A stretch of DNA of 64,000 nucleotides from an uncultured Shewanella sp. (GCF_947501665.1 NZ_CANMWS010000012.1:1-64000), one strand, 5' to 3'. Counted from the first letter of the stretch, positions 19,128-29,145 are shown. A program made the numbers and translations. The notes: a model not told the origin generated them from the sequence alone.

Positions 19128-19157
19128 CTTGTATTATTTTCAAATCATATAAAACCC

Positions 19158-22100
19158 TTAGGCTTCTTGTAATGACTGATGTGCTTTTATCAATCCAAAA
19201 TCGGCTAAAATGGCATAAGCACAAGGCAATATCAATAAAATAAGCACAGTGGATGCCAGCATACCAAACACAATCGAGACGACTAAAGGCTGAACAATTT
19301 GAGCTTGTAGACTGGTCTCAAGCAATAAAGGCAATAAACCTGCTGTCGTGGTCAAGGAAGTTAAAAATATCGCCCTAAAGCGTTCTTTGCTGGCGGTAAT
19401 AGCCGCCTCTTTGACCGCTTCACCTTGGCCCACATGATGACGGATATATTCCACCAACAAAATCGAGTCATTCACAACTATCCCCGCCAGAGAAATAAAC
19501 CCCATCATACTTGGCATTGATAAATCATAGCCCAGCAAAAGATGACCAAAAATGACCCCTATCAATGCCATCGGAATCGCACTCATCACAATGACAGGTT
19601 CTATATAACTTCTAAATTGAAAGCTTAAAATCGCAAATAATCCAAAAATACCAATCAAAAACTTGATAGCAAAACTCTTTCCTGTTTTAGCCGTTTCTTT
19701 TGTCGCACCTTCAAGGCTCACTCTCACATCAGGAAATGCTTTATTTAATTCAGGGATTAAGTCTTGACTGAACTGGGCTAAAACTTGCTTGCCATTAGTC
19801 ACATTGTTGTCTACATCCCCTAAAATGGTAATTGCTGGTAGGCCATCAATACGTTGCAAACGCACATAAGATCGATCAAAACTAAGCTTTGCTATCGCCG
19901 ATAAAGGAATTTGAGTTCCATCTGCCAACATGATGGGGAAGTTAAGTAAAGTCGAAATGTTCCCAGCTTGATCTCGATTTAAACTCACTTCGATTTCTAT
20001 GTTTTCAGTCCCCACCTGCACTCTATCAGCGATTTGCCCTAATAATGCACTTCTTAATTGATTGGCGATATCCGTTCCATCAATACCATAAGATTGGGCT
20101 GCATCACCTAAGGCTATATTAATTTCAGGTTTCCCTAGTCTAAGGTTATCCAGTACGCCAGTTACTCCTTTAAACTGATTTAAATATTGCTGAATATACG
20201 TTGAAGCCTGTTTCATTTCAGGCAAATTCTCCCCTCTTAACCGTATTTCAATGTCACGCCCAGCTGGCCCAAAAGCGGGTTGCTTAAAAATCATTGAAAT
20301 TGGCGCAGCAACTTCACCGACTTCGGAGCGCCATTGGTTAATAAATTGCCCTATCAAGGTATTTCTTTTTTCAGCCGAGTAAATATCAAGCCTTATTGTC
20401 GCAACATGTGCACCTTTTTCTCCATCATCAGCATTCAAGTTATATTGTGCGGTAATATTTTGTACAAGGTTTTCTTGCTCCTTATTTTTAATGGTGAGCG
20501 CTTTTCCTACTTTCTGTGCTTTTGCGACAATCATATTGACTAATGTATTCGTTTCAGCAAGTGACGTGCCAGCAGGCAGGATAATACGCGCTTCAGCGAC
20601 ATCTCCATCAAGTTCAGGAAAAGCAGAAAATTTCACCGCCCCACCGACCACTAAAGCAATGCTCAACAGAAATAATGATAACATTGCACCAATAGTCAAA
20701 TAGCGCCACTTAACAAGAAATGTCACTAAATCCACTAGCTGATTATTTTTGATAGACTCAAAACGCTTTAAAAAGGCCGCTTTCCATTTCCACTTTAAAC
20801 TGGGATCGGTCTCTCCCACTTTCTCTAATGAATGATATAAATGATTAGGTAAAATAAGAAATGCTTCAATTAAACTCACCGTTAATATAATAATTAAGAC
20901 TAAAGGGATCACAGCAAGAACCGTTCCCATTTGTCCATCGAGTCCCAGTAAACTGCCAAATATACAAATTGTTGTTAAATAAGATGAAAAAACCCCTGGC
21001 GCCACTTTCTTAACGCCTTCAATGACGGATTGATCAACACTCAAGCCTTTATCTCTTTGAGCAGCAATCGACTCTGCAATCACAATAGCATCATCCATCA
21101 TAATCCCGATAGCCACTAAAAAAGCGACTAACGACATCATATTAATGGACAATCCAAACAGGCTCATCATATAAAGGCCGCCAAAAAATGCGACCGGTAA
21201 ACCTGCTGCCACCCAAAATGAATAACGTAAAGAGAAAAACAATAACAATGAGAAAAAAACCAGTAAAATCCCTTGCCACGCATTGTTCACCATCATCTTT
21301 AATCTATCTTTGATCAAAGAAGAAGTGTCGTTTGTTAAAGTAAGTGACACGCCATCGGGTAAGTTTGTACTTTCTTGAGCAACAAACCCTTTAACCTTAT
21401 CTAATACCCTCAATGCATCTTCAGATTTATTTTTACTGATTTTCAAAATAGCAGCGGGTTGACCATCAAATTGGATCTTATCTTCTTCTAATTCAAATCC
21501 ATCCGTAATCGTTGCAATATCCCCAAGATAAATCGTCCCACCGTTTGGTGTTGATTGAATGACGATCTTTGCTAATTCATCCGCTGTTACTTTACGCTCA
21601 TCAAATCGAACAAGAATGCTTTTATCTTTTAAATCAATCGTTCCAGCGGGAACTTTAATATTTTGCCGACTGACTTTATCGGCCACTTGTTCAGCGGTCA
21701 AACCTAGGCGTCGCATATCGATTTCATTTAATTCAATACGTAGCTGCCTGTCAGAAAAACCTTGAATATCAACTAACCCGACTCCCGCATCCACTTTTAA
21801 TCGACGCTTGATATCCTCAGCATAGTCTTTCAATTTGGGTTGACTCATATTGGCTGAAATAGCCAAATCAATCACAGGATCGGTCCAATTCGACTCTTCA
21901 ACTACAGGGGGTTCAATCGATGTAGGAAAATCTTTCACGGCATTAATTTGGGTTTGCACATCAATCAGCATGCGACCAACATCAATGCCATTATTCAAGT
22001 CTAAGGTTAAAGTACCTACCCCTTCTTGTGCATCACATTTAACTTCTTCTATATTATCGAGTCCATCCACTGCATCTTCCATTCTCAGGCACAAACTCTC

Positions 22101-22274
22101 TTCTACCTCTTTTGGAGAAGCACCAGGATAAACAATCGTTACGGTAATATTTGGGGACTCAAAAACAGGAAAGGTTTCTCTTTTAAGTTGTGTAACACTG
22201 GCAATACCTAAAAAAATAAAGGTAAACATTAACAAATTAGCAATGGTCGGATGACGAGCAAAGTAAGCAATCAT
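19158..22274 (-). CDS. RND-family efflux permease
   Basis: A 1038-residue inner-membrane proton-driven exporter of the AcrB/MexB-like hydrophobic and amphiphilic efflux class. The start reads FARHPTIANLLMFTFIFLG (first membrane helix). The fourth-helix aspartate pair that carries protons is visible as IMMDDAIVIAES near residue 391. Two large periplasmic loops follow helices 1 and 7, and the FRSYIEPVIVMSAIPMALIG block near 885 begins the last helix bundle. Its start overlaps the end of the adaptor gene by 4 bases. No outer-membrane TolC-type gene is in the operon, so it must use one encoded elsewhere. The substrate range is unknown. Confidence 0.93.
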   Translation of the reverse strand: MIAYFARHPTIANLLMFTFIFLGIASVTQLKRETFPVFESPNITVTIVYPGASPKEVEESLCLRMEDAVDGLDNIEEVKCDAQEGVGTLTLDLNNGIDVGRMLIDVQTQINAVKDFPTSIEPPVVEESNWTDPVIDLAISANMSQPKLKDYAEDIKRRLKVDAGVGLVDIQGFSDRQLRIELNEIDMRRLGLTAEQVADKVSRQNIKVPAGTIDLKDKSILVRFDERKVTADELAKIVIQSTPNGGTIYLGDIATITDGFELEEDKIQFDGQPAAILKISKNKSEDALRVLDKVKGFVAQESTNLPDGVSLTLTNDTSSLIKDRLKMMVNNAWQGILLVFFSLLLFFSLRYSFWVAAGLPVAFFGGLYMMSLFGLSINMMSLVAFLVAIGIMMDDAIVIAESIAAQRDKGLSVDQSVIEGVKKVAPGVFSSYLTTICIFGSLLGLDGQMGTVLAVIPLVLIIILTVSLIEAFLILPNHLYHSLEKVGETDPSLKWKWKAAFLKRFESIKNNQLVDLVTFLVKWRYLTIGAMLSLFLLSIALVVGGAVKFSAFPELDGDVAEARIILPAGTSLAETNTLVNMIVAKAQKVGKALTIKNKEQENLVQNITAQYNLNADDGEKGAHVATIRLDIYSAEKRNTLIGQFINQWRSEVGEVAAPISMIFKQPAFGPAGRDIEIRLRGENLPEMKQASTYIQQYLNQFKGVTGVLDNLRLGKPEINIALGDAAQSYGIDGTDIANQLRSALLGQIADRVQVGTENIEIEVSLNRDQAGNISTLLNFPIMLADGTQIPLSAIAKLSFDRSYVRLQRIDGLPAITILGDVDNNVTNGKQVLAQFSQDLIPELNKAFPDVRVSLEGATKETAKTGKSFAIKFLIGIFGLFAILSFQFRSYIEPVIVMSAIPMALIGVIFGHLLLGYDLSMPSMMGFISLAGIVVNDSILLVEYIRHHVGQGEAVKEAAITASKERFRAIFLTSLTTTAGLLPLLLETSLQAQIVQPLVVSIVFGMLASTVLILLILPCAYAILADFGLIKAHQSLQEA

Positions 22275-23581
22275 AATAACGTCTCTCCAACCTTATTGGA
22301 TGTCCGTAATGCCATACCATTTACCGCAGGTGCAATATCATTCATGATGAGTCGATCGCCCTCTTCAATATTTCCTTCTATTGCGACTTTGTCATCATTT
22401 CTAAAAAGAACATTAACAGGTATTATTTTCAATGTATCATTTGCCTTCATCACATAGATTTGATCCCCTTGTATCGCTTTTTCAGGAACAACATACTGAG
22501 ATTGCATTTTCCCTTTAATTATGGCCGTAACAAACATGCCTTTGCCAAGAGGAGGCTTCTTTGCGATATTGATCTGACTCATATCTTGCTCAATATTGAG
22601 ATACACACCTATCATGCCATTTTGAGCATCCACTTCTTGGGCAACTCGTTCAACGTTTGCGGGCCAACTCACCAACTGGTTATTAATGTTTAAATTCACT
22701 GAGGCTGCCAAATCAACACCTTTAAAAGATGGCAAATACCCTTTTTTAGGAATAGCAGGTAAGCTACTTAATAACACCCTCAAATCATCAATTGAAAACT
22801 CAGCCATTACTTGAATCGTCCCCAATTCATATGCAACAACCATAGTTTCATTTAATTGAACAAACTGATTATTTTCAATATTCACATCGGCAATACGCGC
22901 ATCAAAAGGCAAGGTTATTTCTGTATGTTGAAGATCCCGCTCAGCACTTGCTAATTTCGATATTTCTACATCTAATTGTGCTTCTAATATTCGGCGATCA
23001 TCAGGTAATAAGGTTAATTGACTTTTTATGTCCTGCACTAATTTGAGCTGATTAAAATAGTTCTGTTGTTGATTTTCTAATGCCGATTCAGACAATAAGT
23101 TTTTTCGATTAAGCTTTTTATTCCTTTCAACTTCATTTTTCACTAAAGTTAACTTATTTTGTTCTATCTCTAAGCTCAACTTTAAGTTTTTTTCATCTAA
23201 ATTCAACCGAGTTAACTCAACTTCTGATGCTTTTTTATTGGCTTTAGCTTCAACAACTTTTAATTTATATTCAGTGGGATCAATAGCCAATAGTAAGGTA
23301 TTTGCAGGCAAAAATCGGCCTGAAGCCAACGCAGGATTACGATAAACAATGCGACCACTAACTTGAGAAACCCCACTCCAAGTATGCTCAGGTTCAGTAC
23401 GACCAAAACCTTTAATTGCTGGCGCAATGTTTTTCTTAGATAGCGGCATAACATCCACTAACTTTGCTCGACTGATTTGCGAACGAGTATCTGGCGTGCT
23501 CTTTAATAGTACCGCCAGAATAATAGCCAATAGCCCTAAACCGACACCCAGTAATAATGTTGTTTTTTGACTTAACTTCAT
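22271..23581 (-). CDS. RND efflux periplasmic adaptor (membrane fusion protein)
   Basis: A 436-residue HlyD/AcrA-like protein. One N-terminal membrane anchor (TTLLLGVGLGLLAIILAVLL, residues 8-27) is followed by a split lipoyl domain around a long charged alpha-helical hairpin (about 110-205, rich in Lys/Glu/Leu) and a beta-barrel domain (from about 215). It bridges the RND permease and an outer-membrane channel. It lies in the middle of the TetR-adaptor-permease operon with 4-base overlaps at both ends, indicating coupled translation. Confidence 0.92.
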   Translation of the reverse strand: MKLSQKTTLLLGVGLGLLAIILAVLLKSTPDTRSQISRAKLVDVMPLSKKNIAPAIKGFGRTEPEHTWSGVSQVSGRIVYRNPALASGRFLPANTLLLAIDPTEYKLKVVEAKANKKASEVELTRLNLDEKNLKLSLEIEQNKLTLVKNEVERNKKLNRKNLLSESALENQQQNYFNQLKLVQDIKSQLTLLPDDRRILEAQLDVEISKLASAERDLQHTEITLPFDARIADVNIENNQFVQLNETMVVAYELGTIQVMAEFSIDDLRVLLSSLPAIPKKGYLPSFKGVDLAASVNLNINNQLVSWPANVERVAQEVDAQNGMIGVYLNIEQDMSQINIAKKPPLGKGMFVTAIIKGKMQSQYVVPEKAIQGDQIYVMKANDTLKIIPVNVLFRNDDKVAIEGNIEEGDRLIMNDIAPAVNGMALRTSNKVGETLL

Positions 23582-24231
23582 TTAGATGTATTCCCATTCA
23601 TAATACCATGACTAATTAATGCTGTATTATGCGCAGCCAGTTTAGATAAAAAATCGGGCGTAATATCTATACCTAATTTAGACTGTAATAAATTAGGCAT
23701 AATAAAAGGAAAAATTAATAAACTAATAAAACTAATTCTTGCCAACTGCGCATCAACATCCTGTCCTAGCAATCCATTTCGTTTTAATACTTCAAAAAAA
23801 ATTATCTCTTGAGGTTCAAATAACTCATTAAATACCTCTATGACCTCTCTATTTTTTGCCGTCTCAGAAGTACAAGCTAAACGATACACAAGCCTTGGAA
23901 AGTTAGGGTATTTCGCCATAGTTTGATAATAAAGTGTCATCAATCTTTTAGGTTGATTAATGTCCATATTTTCTTCTATTTTAAAGAAAACTTTCGTAAT
24001 AGGTTCCATCGTTTCCTTCATCATAGCAACAAACAACCCTAATTTAGAGCCAAAATAATATCGGATTAAAGCAGGATCTGTTCCTGCTTTTTTCGCAATT
24101 TTTCGCACAGATACTAAGTCAAAATCTTGCTCAATAAACAACTCTCTGGCAGATGAGATAAGAGCTGCCCTATGATAGCCATTCACTCTCGGTCGCCCAA
24201 CTTTAGCTTTATTCACTGATCTCTCCAACAT
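23578..24231 (-). CDS. TetR-family regulator of the RND efflux operon
   Basis: A 217-residue regulator. The N-terminal helix-turn-helix (about 18-65) contains ALISSARELFIEQDFD and VRKIAKKAGTDPALIRYYFG, the usual TetR recognition helix. The C-terminal ligand domain is alpha-helical. As first gene of the efflux operon it probably represses its own transcript and responds to an effluxed compound. The 4-base overlap with the adaptor gene supports one operon. A palindrome ACAGCTTAGCTGT about 65 bases upstream (24298-24310) could be its operator, but this is only a suggestion. Confidence 0.9.
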   Translation of the reverse strand: MLERSVNKAKVGRPRVNGYHRAALISSARELFIEQDFDLVSVRKIAKKAGTDPALIRYYFGSKLGLFVAMMKETMEPITKVFFKIEENMDINQPKRLMTLYYQTMAKYPNFPRLVYRLACTSETAKNREVIEVFNELFEPQEIIFFEVLKRNGLLGQDVDAQLARISFISLLIFPFIMPNLLQSKLGIDITPDFLSKLAAHNTALISHGIMNGNTSK

Positions 24232-25087
24232 ATTCTCTACCTGAAGAATATAGTAAAAAAAATTTCATCTTCCATCTATTAGATTAATTCCACAAAAACA
24301 GCTTAGCTGTAGAATTTAGATAGCTTATGCCTGTAAAAAACATTTCAACTGTATAAAAACTATCTTTTAATTAGTGATTTTATGAAAATATTCTTAAATA
24401 CTAGACATTCATGAGAAAGTAATCACACTCAATCTCACTATTAGGTAACAGAATCATTAATATAACAATGGATCCCAACTAAAAACCCGCCTGACAACCA
24501 AATAGTTAACTATAATTAATCTTTATTGAATATAATCATTCTCATTATAAAATCAATTATATTTATGCTCTCTATCTACAAAATTATGCCTGCGGTTATT
24601 CTTATTAAAATATTTTCCAAAAAACTTTCTTATGTATCAAATATAAGAATTACATTTTTCACATATGCTAAATATTTTTCTTACATTAGAGAGGGGGACC
24701 ACCAGACACATAGATAATACATTTATCACAACTGATAACAACTAAATATAAAACATAATTACTATCACTATATATGAACACATTTATACATATAATAAAC
24801 CTAAATTAGAATTAAGCAGCGCCGTTAAATATCACTATTGAACACTCGCTTTTGTTGTACTTCCTACTAATAGCAGACGATTAAACACGAAACCTCACCT
24901 TGATATCGACAAAAGTATCCGAATTTAGAAAAAAGTGAAATAAAAAACATAGATAGTGACTATTCGATTTATTTTAAATTATATTTAATAAAATATGTCA
25001 TACTCATCATTCCGATTTTAGGCTCATTAATAGATTTGATATATATTTTAGATAACATGTCAATCAAACAAATTTATCAGGCATTGA
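24232..25087. other. AT-rich non-coding region upstream of the TetR operon
   Basis: About 850 very AT-rich bases. A 63-codon plus-strand frame at 24526-24717 encodes a hydrophobic peptide, but the composition alone could produce it and no ribosome site is clear. No gene is called. Confidence 0.5.
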
Positions 25088-25381
25088 AACAACCCTACCC
25101 TTAATTTTTTCAACCCACTTTATTGCAATAAAACTATTGCGGAGTTTAATAATGTAATCAAAGGTACATCAGCAGATGACACGTTTACTGGTAGAGCAGG
25201 TGATGACTTAATCTTAGAATATAAAGGTAACGATATTCTGTCAGGTGATATGGGAAATGATTGTATTTATCACGGCGATGACAATGACTTTATTAAAGGA
25301 AATGGCGGCAGTAATCAATTATATAGTGAAATGGGCACAGAAAGATTAATGGGAAAACAAGGGGAGGAAGATATACGATAG
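25088..25381 (+). pseudogene. RTX (haemolysin-type calcium-binding repeat) protein fragment
   Basis: An open stretch without a start codon encodes about five degenerate glycine/aspartate nonapeptide repeats: GTSADDTFTG, GRAGDDLILEY, GNDILSGDMGNDCIY, GDDNDFIKGNGG. This is the GGxGxDxUx pattern of calcium-binding beta-rolls in type I-secreted toxins, enzymes and adhesins. There is no N-terminal domain and no C-terminal secretion signal, and stops flank it, so it is a remnant of a larger gene. Confidence 0.7.
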
Positions 25382-25503
25382 GCATAATAGTCACCATTAT
25401 ATAGTACACATAGAGGAAGCGCTCTAGTTTCAAAAAATTGACCATAACCAATGAGCAATTGAGGCCATAAAAATCATCTAAAAATGAGCCCTATCAAAAA
25501 CAA

Positions 25504-25537
25504 AAGTGCTCCGAAAGCTATCAGCCTCAGAGCACTT
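25504..25537 (-). terminator. Terminator of the VOC gene
   Basis: An 8-bp stem (AAGTGCTC / GAGCACTT) just past the VOC stop codon is followed on the minus strand by TTGTTTTTG. Confidence 0.65.
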
Positions 25538-25550
25538 CACTAATAAAAAA

Positions 25551-25952
25551 TTACTCATTTATCCAGTTAAGAGCACAAATCTTATTCCCAGCAGGATCAC
25601 GTAAATAAGCAATATACATTTTCCCCACTGAGCCCTCTCTGACACCTGGAGGTAATTCACACTCTTTACCTCCATGGGCTACTCCTGCTTTATGCCAAGC
25701 TTCTACACAAGCAACACTTTGTGCAGAAAAACCAATTGTACTCCCATTCCCATGGCTCGCGGTATCACCATCAATAGGTAATGTTATGGCAAATACCCCG
25801 CTACGCGTAAAATAAAAACAACGCCCTTTTTCATCAAATACACCCGCCTCATAACCTAAGGTTGCAAAAGTGGCATCATAAAAGGCTTTAGACTGATGGA
25901 TATTTTTTGCCCCTAACATCACATGGCTATACATGATAATCTCCCTATTCAT
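25551..25952 (-). CDS. VOC/glyoxalase-fold protein
   Basis: A 133-residue protein with a single-chain vicinal-oxygen-chelate fold. MYSHVMLGAKNIHQSKAFYDATF gives the first metal-ligand histidine region and helix, and AYLRDPAGNKICAL is the typical C-terminal strand with DPxGN. Members are metal-dependent lyases, dioxygenases or resistance proteins; the substrate is not predictable from sequence. The ATG overlaps a possible in-frame earlier start only 6 codons away (MNREIIMYSHV). A MITE-like element lies directly upstream and may have displaced its promoter. Confidence 0.8.
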   Translation of the reverse strand: MNREIIMYSHVMLGAKNIHQSKAFYDATFATLGYEAGVFDEKGRCFYFTRSGVFAITLPIDGDTASHGNGSTIGFSAQSVACVEAWHKAGVAHGGKECELPPGVREGSVGKMYIAYLRDPAGNKICALNWINE

Positions 25953-25984
25953 TTAATATGAAATTGCTTCAATTCCTTGCATTA

Positions 25985-26296
25985 ATACCAATCTAAGTAA
26001 GTGATCACTCAGCGGGAATTAAAAATGCGGTAGGCAAGGTGGTTAATTGCTCCTGCTTTAACTGACAGCCCCATCATCCATGGCAGTCGTGGCAGTTTGA
26101 CGCTAATCGTTATTCTATATCGAAAACAGACAACGCAGCATAACGTATTTTTAAACCCGCACAGAGTGAGTCACTCAGGCATTTCACTTCTTTGTTGCAT
26201 TAATTTGAAAGGAAATGACCCTTCCTGCATCAATGCGCCTTGAATCGAAAAACCTGAGTAGCTCTGAACTGATCATTTACTTACTTAGATTGGTAT
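25985..26296. mobile_element. MITE-like element with terminal inverted repeats
   Basis: A 312-bp non-coding unit bounded by inverted ends starting ATACCAATCTAAGTAAGT on the left and the matching complement on the right, with GATCA-containing sequence just inside both ends. No transposase is encoded. Size, inverted ends and lack of coding fit a miniature inverted-repeat transposable element mobilised from elsewhere. No clear target-site duplication was found. Confidence 0.7.
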
Positions 26297-26473
26297 AACA
26301 TGGCAGCTTAACATGAGTCCAATCTATTAAGTTAACGGCAGTTGATCTTTTTAGAAATGATTTCTATGGCACAAAGGCTGTCTTCATTCTTTTACAAGTA
26401 AAATCCACTAATAGTGTTTTACTCTTTGTTGTAGCCCTCTTTATTAAAAAGGGCTGAGCAGACTAGGGCCTGT

Positions 26474-27106
26474 TTATCTTTTCTTTACGCTCTCACTACC
26501 GGCTATTGCTATAACTGAATGTAAATATTGACATTCACTTCGATTAACGACCAATAAATGACTGTCCTTTTCAAACCCAATTAAATGCACTTTTCCAGCC
26601 CTTTCATATAAAAAATGCATTAACTGACGATGAGTTTGATAAACAACATATACATCATTACCTGACACTAATACTTGTTGAGGATCGGCGTTCAAAATCG
26701 CCACTTCTCCTTCTAAATAACGCCCAGTATTTTCTGTTATCTTCAATCCATAATAAGTGTTATTTCGACTGAACTGCAAATCAACACATTCTGTTGTTAA
26801 CGGCCTTTTTTCTATACTCTCTTCTAACCAATCATGCTCTGGGCCTGAATCCTGACAACCAATAATCGCAAGCATATTTGAACGCTCAGGCAACGTATTG
26901 ACCTCATAACCAAAAGCCAATGCTTCAGGACTTAGCTGTAATAATTTAGCTAATTTAACCCCAGTAATAAAATCGATACCTGATGTATGGCCATTTTCAA
27001 ATAACGATAAACCTCCAGGACTCAATCCGACTTCCTTTGCCACATATTTAGCTTGATAACCTAGTTGAATGCGCTTTTGTTTAACCCGTTTACCTAATGC
27101 TTGCAT
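26474..27106 (-). CDS. XRE/CI-like transcriptional regulator with peptidase S24-like C-terminus
   Basis: I start at the ATG at 27106 (MQALGKRVKQKRIQLG), 210 residues, because AGGA lies 6 bases upstream; the open frame continues to 27166. Residues 1-60 are a Cro/CI-type helix-turn-helix (YVAKEVGLSPGGLSLFENG). The C-terminal half (YLEGEVAILNADPQQVLVSGNDVYVVY) resembles the LexA/CI signal-peptidase-like fold. I cannot see a clear catalytic Ser/Lys pair, so RecA-stimulated cleavage is uncertain. Such proteins often come from prophages, but no phage genes adjoin it. Confidence 0.75.
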   Translation of the reverse strand: MQALGKRVKQKRIQLGYQAKYVAKEVGLSPGGLSLFENGHTSGIDFITGVKLAKLLQLSPEALAFGYEVNTLPERSNMLAIIGCQDSGPEHDWLEESIEKRPLTTECVDLQFSRNNTYYGLKITENTGRYLEGEVAILNADPQQVLVSGNDVYVVYQTHRQLMHFLYERAGKVHLIGFEKDSHLLVVNRSECQYLHSVIAIAGSESVKKR

Positions 27107-27462
27107 GGCATTTCCTATAAATATGCAAAAATAACACTTAAAAAACCAAATTTTATGTCGCGCCATTCATGCCAATAATATTAAACACACTTTTTATCAT
27201 TTAAAATCAATTAGTTAAACCAAATCAAGAGGAGTGGAACTTGTCTCTATTTTTGGACCTGCACATTTAACATCAATTTAGTATAAAAAACTTTTTGCTT
27301 ATTAAAGCTAACATATGCTAGTTTACAGCCTAAATTTAGAATGACAAATTTATTATACTAAATTTATCCAGGGGAGATAAGCTCACTTTAAGGGATCCAC
27401 AAGGAGAGTGCTAAAAAGCCCATAAGTGAGTGTAGAATGAAATAGCATTGTATTTTTCATTC

Positions 27463-27508
27463 TAATACCAATGTTGGTATTACTAGGTAGACGGGGCACA
27501 TTGCCCCG
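27463..27508. repeat. Two consecutive hairpins upstream of the exonuclease-like gene
   Basis: TAATACCAA/TTGGTATTA (9-bp arms, 2-nt loop, 27463-27482) is followed by CGGGGCA/TGCCCCG (27492-27508). They lie 40-85 bases before the start of the next gene. They could be an attenuator or a repeat-element end; no T tract follows. Confidence 0.5.
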
Positions 27509-27548
27509 CGCCTATATCCTAGCGTAAACAACCACCAAGGATGACACA

Positions 27549-28178
27549 ATGAGAATATTGAACCCATTCCAATTATCACCACTTGTCGCTTTAATTAATA
27601 TTAAAACGTTAGGAAAAAGAGAAGATGCCGTCATAGCCTCTATCGGTTGTGTTGTTGTCAATGTTGTCGAATCCAACATTGTCGATGAATATTATATTCG
27701 CTGCCAAACCGAACTTCAGGCCCACCGTACAACAGATAAAATTTGTCATCACTTTTGGCAACAACAACGCATGACCAATCCAGCATCATGGCAAGAATTA
27801 TTTGCACCTAGTATTCCACGGCGGCCCTTAAAAGGGGCCTTAGAAGATTTATCACACTTTATTAGTCAGCAATTTCCAACCAATAGCATCATACAATTAA
27901 TGGGTAATAATGCAGAGTTTGATAATGCCATTTTGACACAAGCATATGAACAGGCAGGCTTAACAGCACCAATATTTAAGTATGAAAATCAATCATTAGC
28001 CACTATGAGCTGGCTATCAAAAATGATATTTGGTTATGATCCTAATAACATTCTGCCTTTTATTGGAACAAAACACCACGCACTTCACGATGCTCAACAT
28101 CAAGCCAAAGTATTATTAGCTATCATGGATAAACTCTTTATGTGTACAGCCGATCACCTTGAAGCAGACATAGCTTAA
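27549..28178 (+). CDS. DEDD-fold 3'-5' exonuclease-like protein with altered ExoI motif
   Basis: A 209-residue protein of the phage-type 3'-5' exonuclease family. Order of landmarks: LINIKTLGKREDAVIASIGC at 15-34, MGNNAEFDNAIL near 116 and HHALHDAQHQA near 177. Active relatives read DxETLG in the first block; here the two acidic metal ligands are replaced by Asn and Lys, while the ExoII aspartate (NAEFD) and ExoIII His/Asp remain. Catalysis is therefore doubtful and a nucleic-acid-binding or decayed role is possible. A small unknown gene follows after 7 bases, suggesting an operon. Confidence 0.75.
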   Translation: MRILNPFQLSPLVALINIKTLGKREDAVIASIGCVVVNVVESNIVDEYYIRCQTELQAHRTTDKICHHFWQQQRMTNPASWQELFAPSIPRRPLKGALEDLSHFISQQFPTNSIIQLMGNNAEFDNAILTQAYEQAGLTAPIFKYENQSLATMSWLSKMIFGYDPNNILPFIGTKHHALHDAQHQAKVLLAIMDKLFMCTADHLEADIA

Positions 28179-28185
28179 ATTTAAA

Positions 28186-28470
28186 ATGAAAATCGATCCT
28201 CAACTGTTTTCCAACATACTCAATTTAGGCCATTTATTAGATCATTATCAAATGGCCCTAAAAGAGCTCCAGCTCACAACCACTATCAACGCGCAAACCA
28301 CACAGCTTAAAGTCTGTAAAACAATTTTTGTAGACATGCAATTAGCGTTGAAAAAAGTAAAAATATCCCAGGCAAGCGCTCAAGTTCACCCATTAGCCTC
28401 AGAGTTACTCGAGCGAATCAATAAACTAGAACATCACATGAATAAAATTCAAATGTTAATTAATAACTAA
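28186..28470 (+). CDS. Small helical protein of unknown function
   Basis: A 94-residue protein with no recognised family. It is predicted all-helical, with heptad-like leucines in LASELLERINKLEHHMNKIQ at the C-terminus. It starts 7 bases after the exonuclease-like gene and is probably co-transcribed with it, so it may be a partner of that protein. No signal or membrane segment. Confidence 0.6.
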   Translation: MKIDPQLFSNILNLGHLLDHYQMALKELQLTTTINAQTTQLKVCKTIFVDMQLALKKVKISQASAQVHPLASELLERINKLEHHMNKIQMLINN

Positions 28471-28677
28471 AAATAAATTAGAAACAATTGAATAAAAGCA
28501 AGCATTATTGAGGAGTTTAATGTTAATTTCAGCAGCACTGATATTACAACCTTCCTTTACTTGTCCTGCCATTTTTTTTCTTCCATACTCATTAATGACG
28601 TATTTTTATAACTGGCTTAAATGACGTCATATTAGTCAATATCTAGCGAGTCTACTTGCATAATAGAGGTATCTTTC

Positions 28678-29145
28678 ATGATGCACCATTCACTCTATTT
28701 TATCCTTATTGATGTCGATGCCATTCAATGCAAGACAATATTCGTTGATCAGCACAACACAACTTTAGGGGAAGGTATATCAGGGGCTATCAATCCTATA
28801 GTTGACGATAAAGAGGTAGAAAATATCATTGAACAAATCACTCTTTTATCATTAAAGCAAGAAAACACGCTACAACTCACCTTGAATATCATCATAAATG
28901 CATTAAGAATAAAGGTGCTTCATTATCATCCACACGTTATCAATTTCTCTCACCCTTTCTTATATTCTTATCTTACAACTTATCTGCATATTGTTTGTAT
29001 TAATGCACACAATAATCACGATCAGATAGCAAACATCATTGTTACTGACAGTTACAGCTTTTTTGTATATCAACAACAAAAAATCGAATTAAGGGATATC
29101 ACTTTCTCAACACAGATAAAGTCAGTTGTACTTGGCAAGGATTAA
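28678..29145 (+). pseudogene. Degenerate, truncated NagK-like (BadF/BcrA family) N-acetylglucosamine kinase
   Basis: A 155-residue open frame directly before nagB-II. Its first 60 residues follow Shewanella-type GlcNAc kinase: expected F-x-G-I-D-G-G-G-T-K-C is here FILIDVDAIQC, followed by KTIFVDQHNTTLGEGISGAINP, matching the LGxGxSGxANP block. The phosphate-binding DGGGT loop is lost, and about half of the ~300-residue kinase is missing, including the second ATP loop. In Shewanella NagK and NagB-II act in sequence in GlcNAc use. I read this as a decayed kinase still open as a frame; a repurposed regulatory fragment is possible. Confidence 0.65.

Noticed and set aside
24526..24717. 63-codon hydrophobic plus-strand frame
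   Set aside because: AT-rich DNA readily yields such Ile/Lys/Phe-rich frames; no ribosome site or conserved context.
28620..28630. ATGACGTCAT palindrome as a NagR operator before the NagK remnant
   Set aside because: It is a palindrome, but it does not match the NagR site I recall for Shewanella, and no nagR is nearby.
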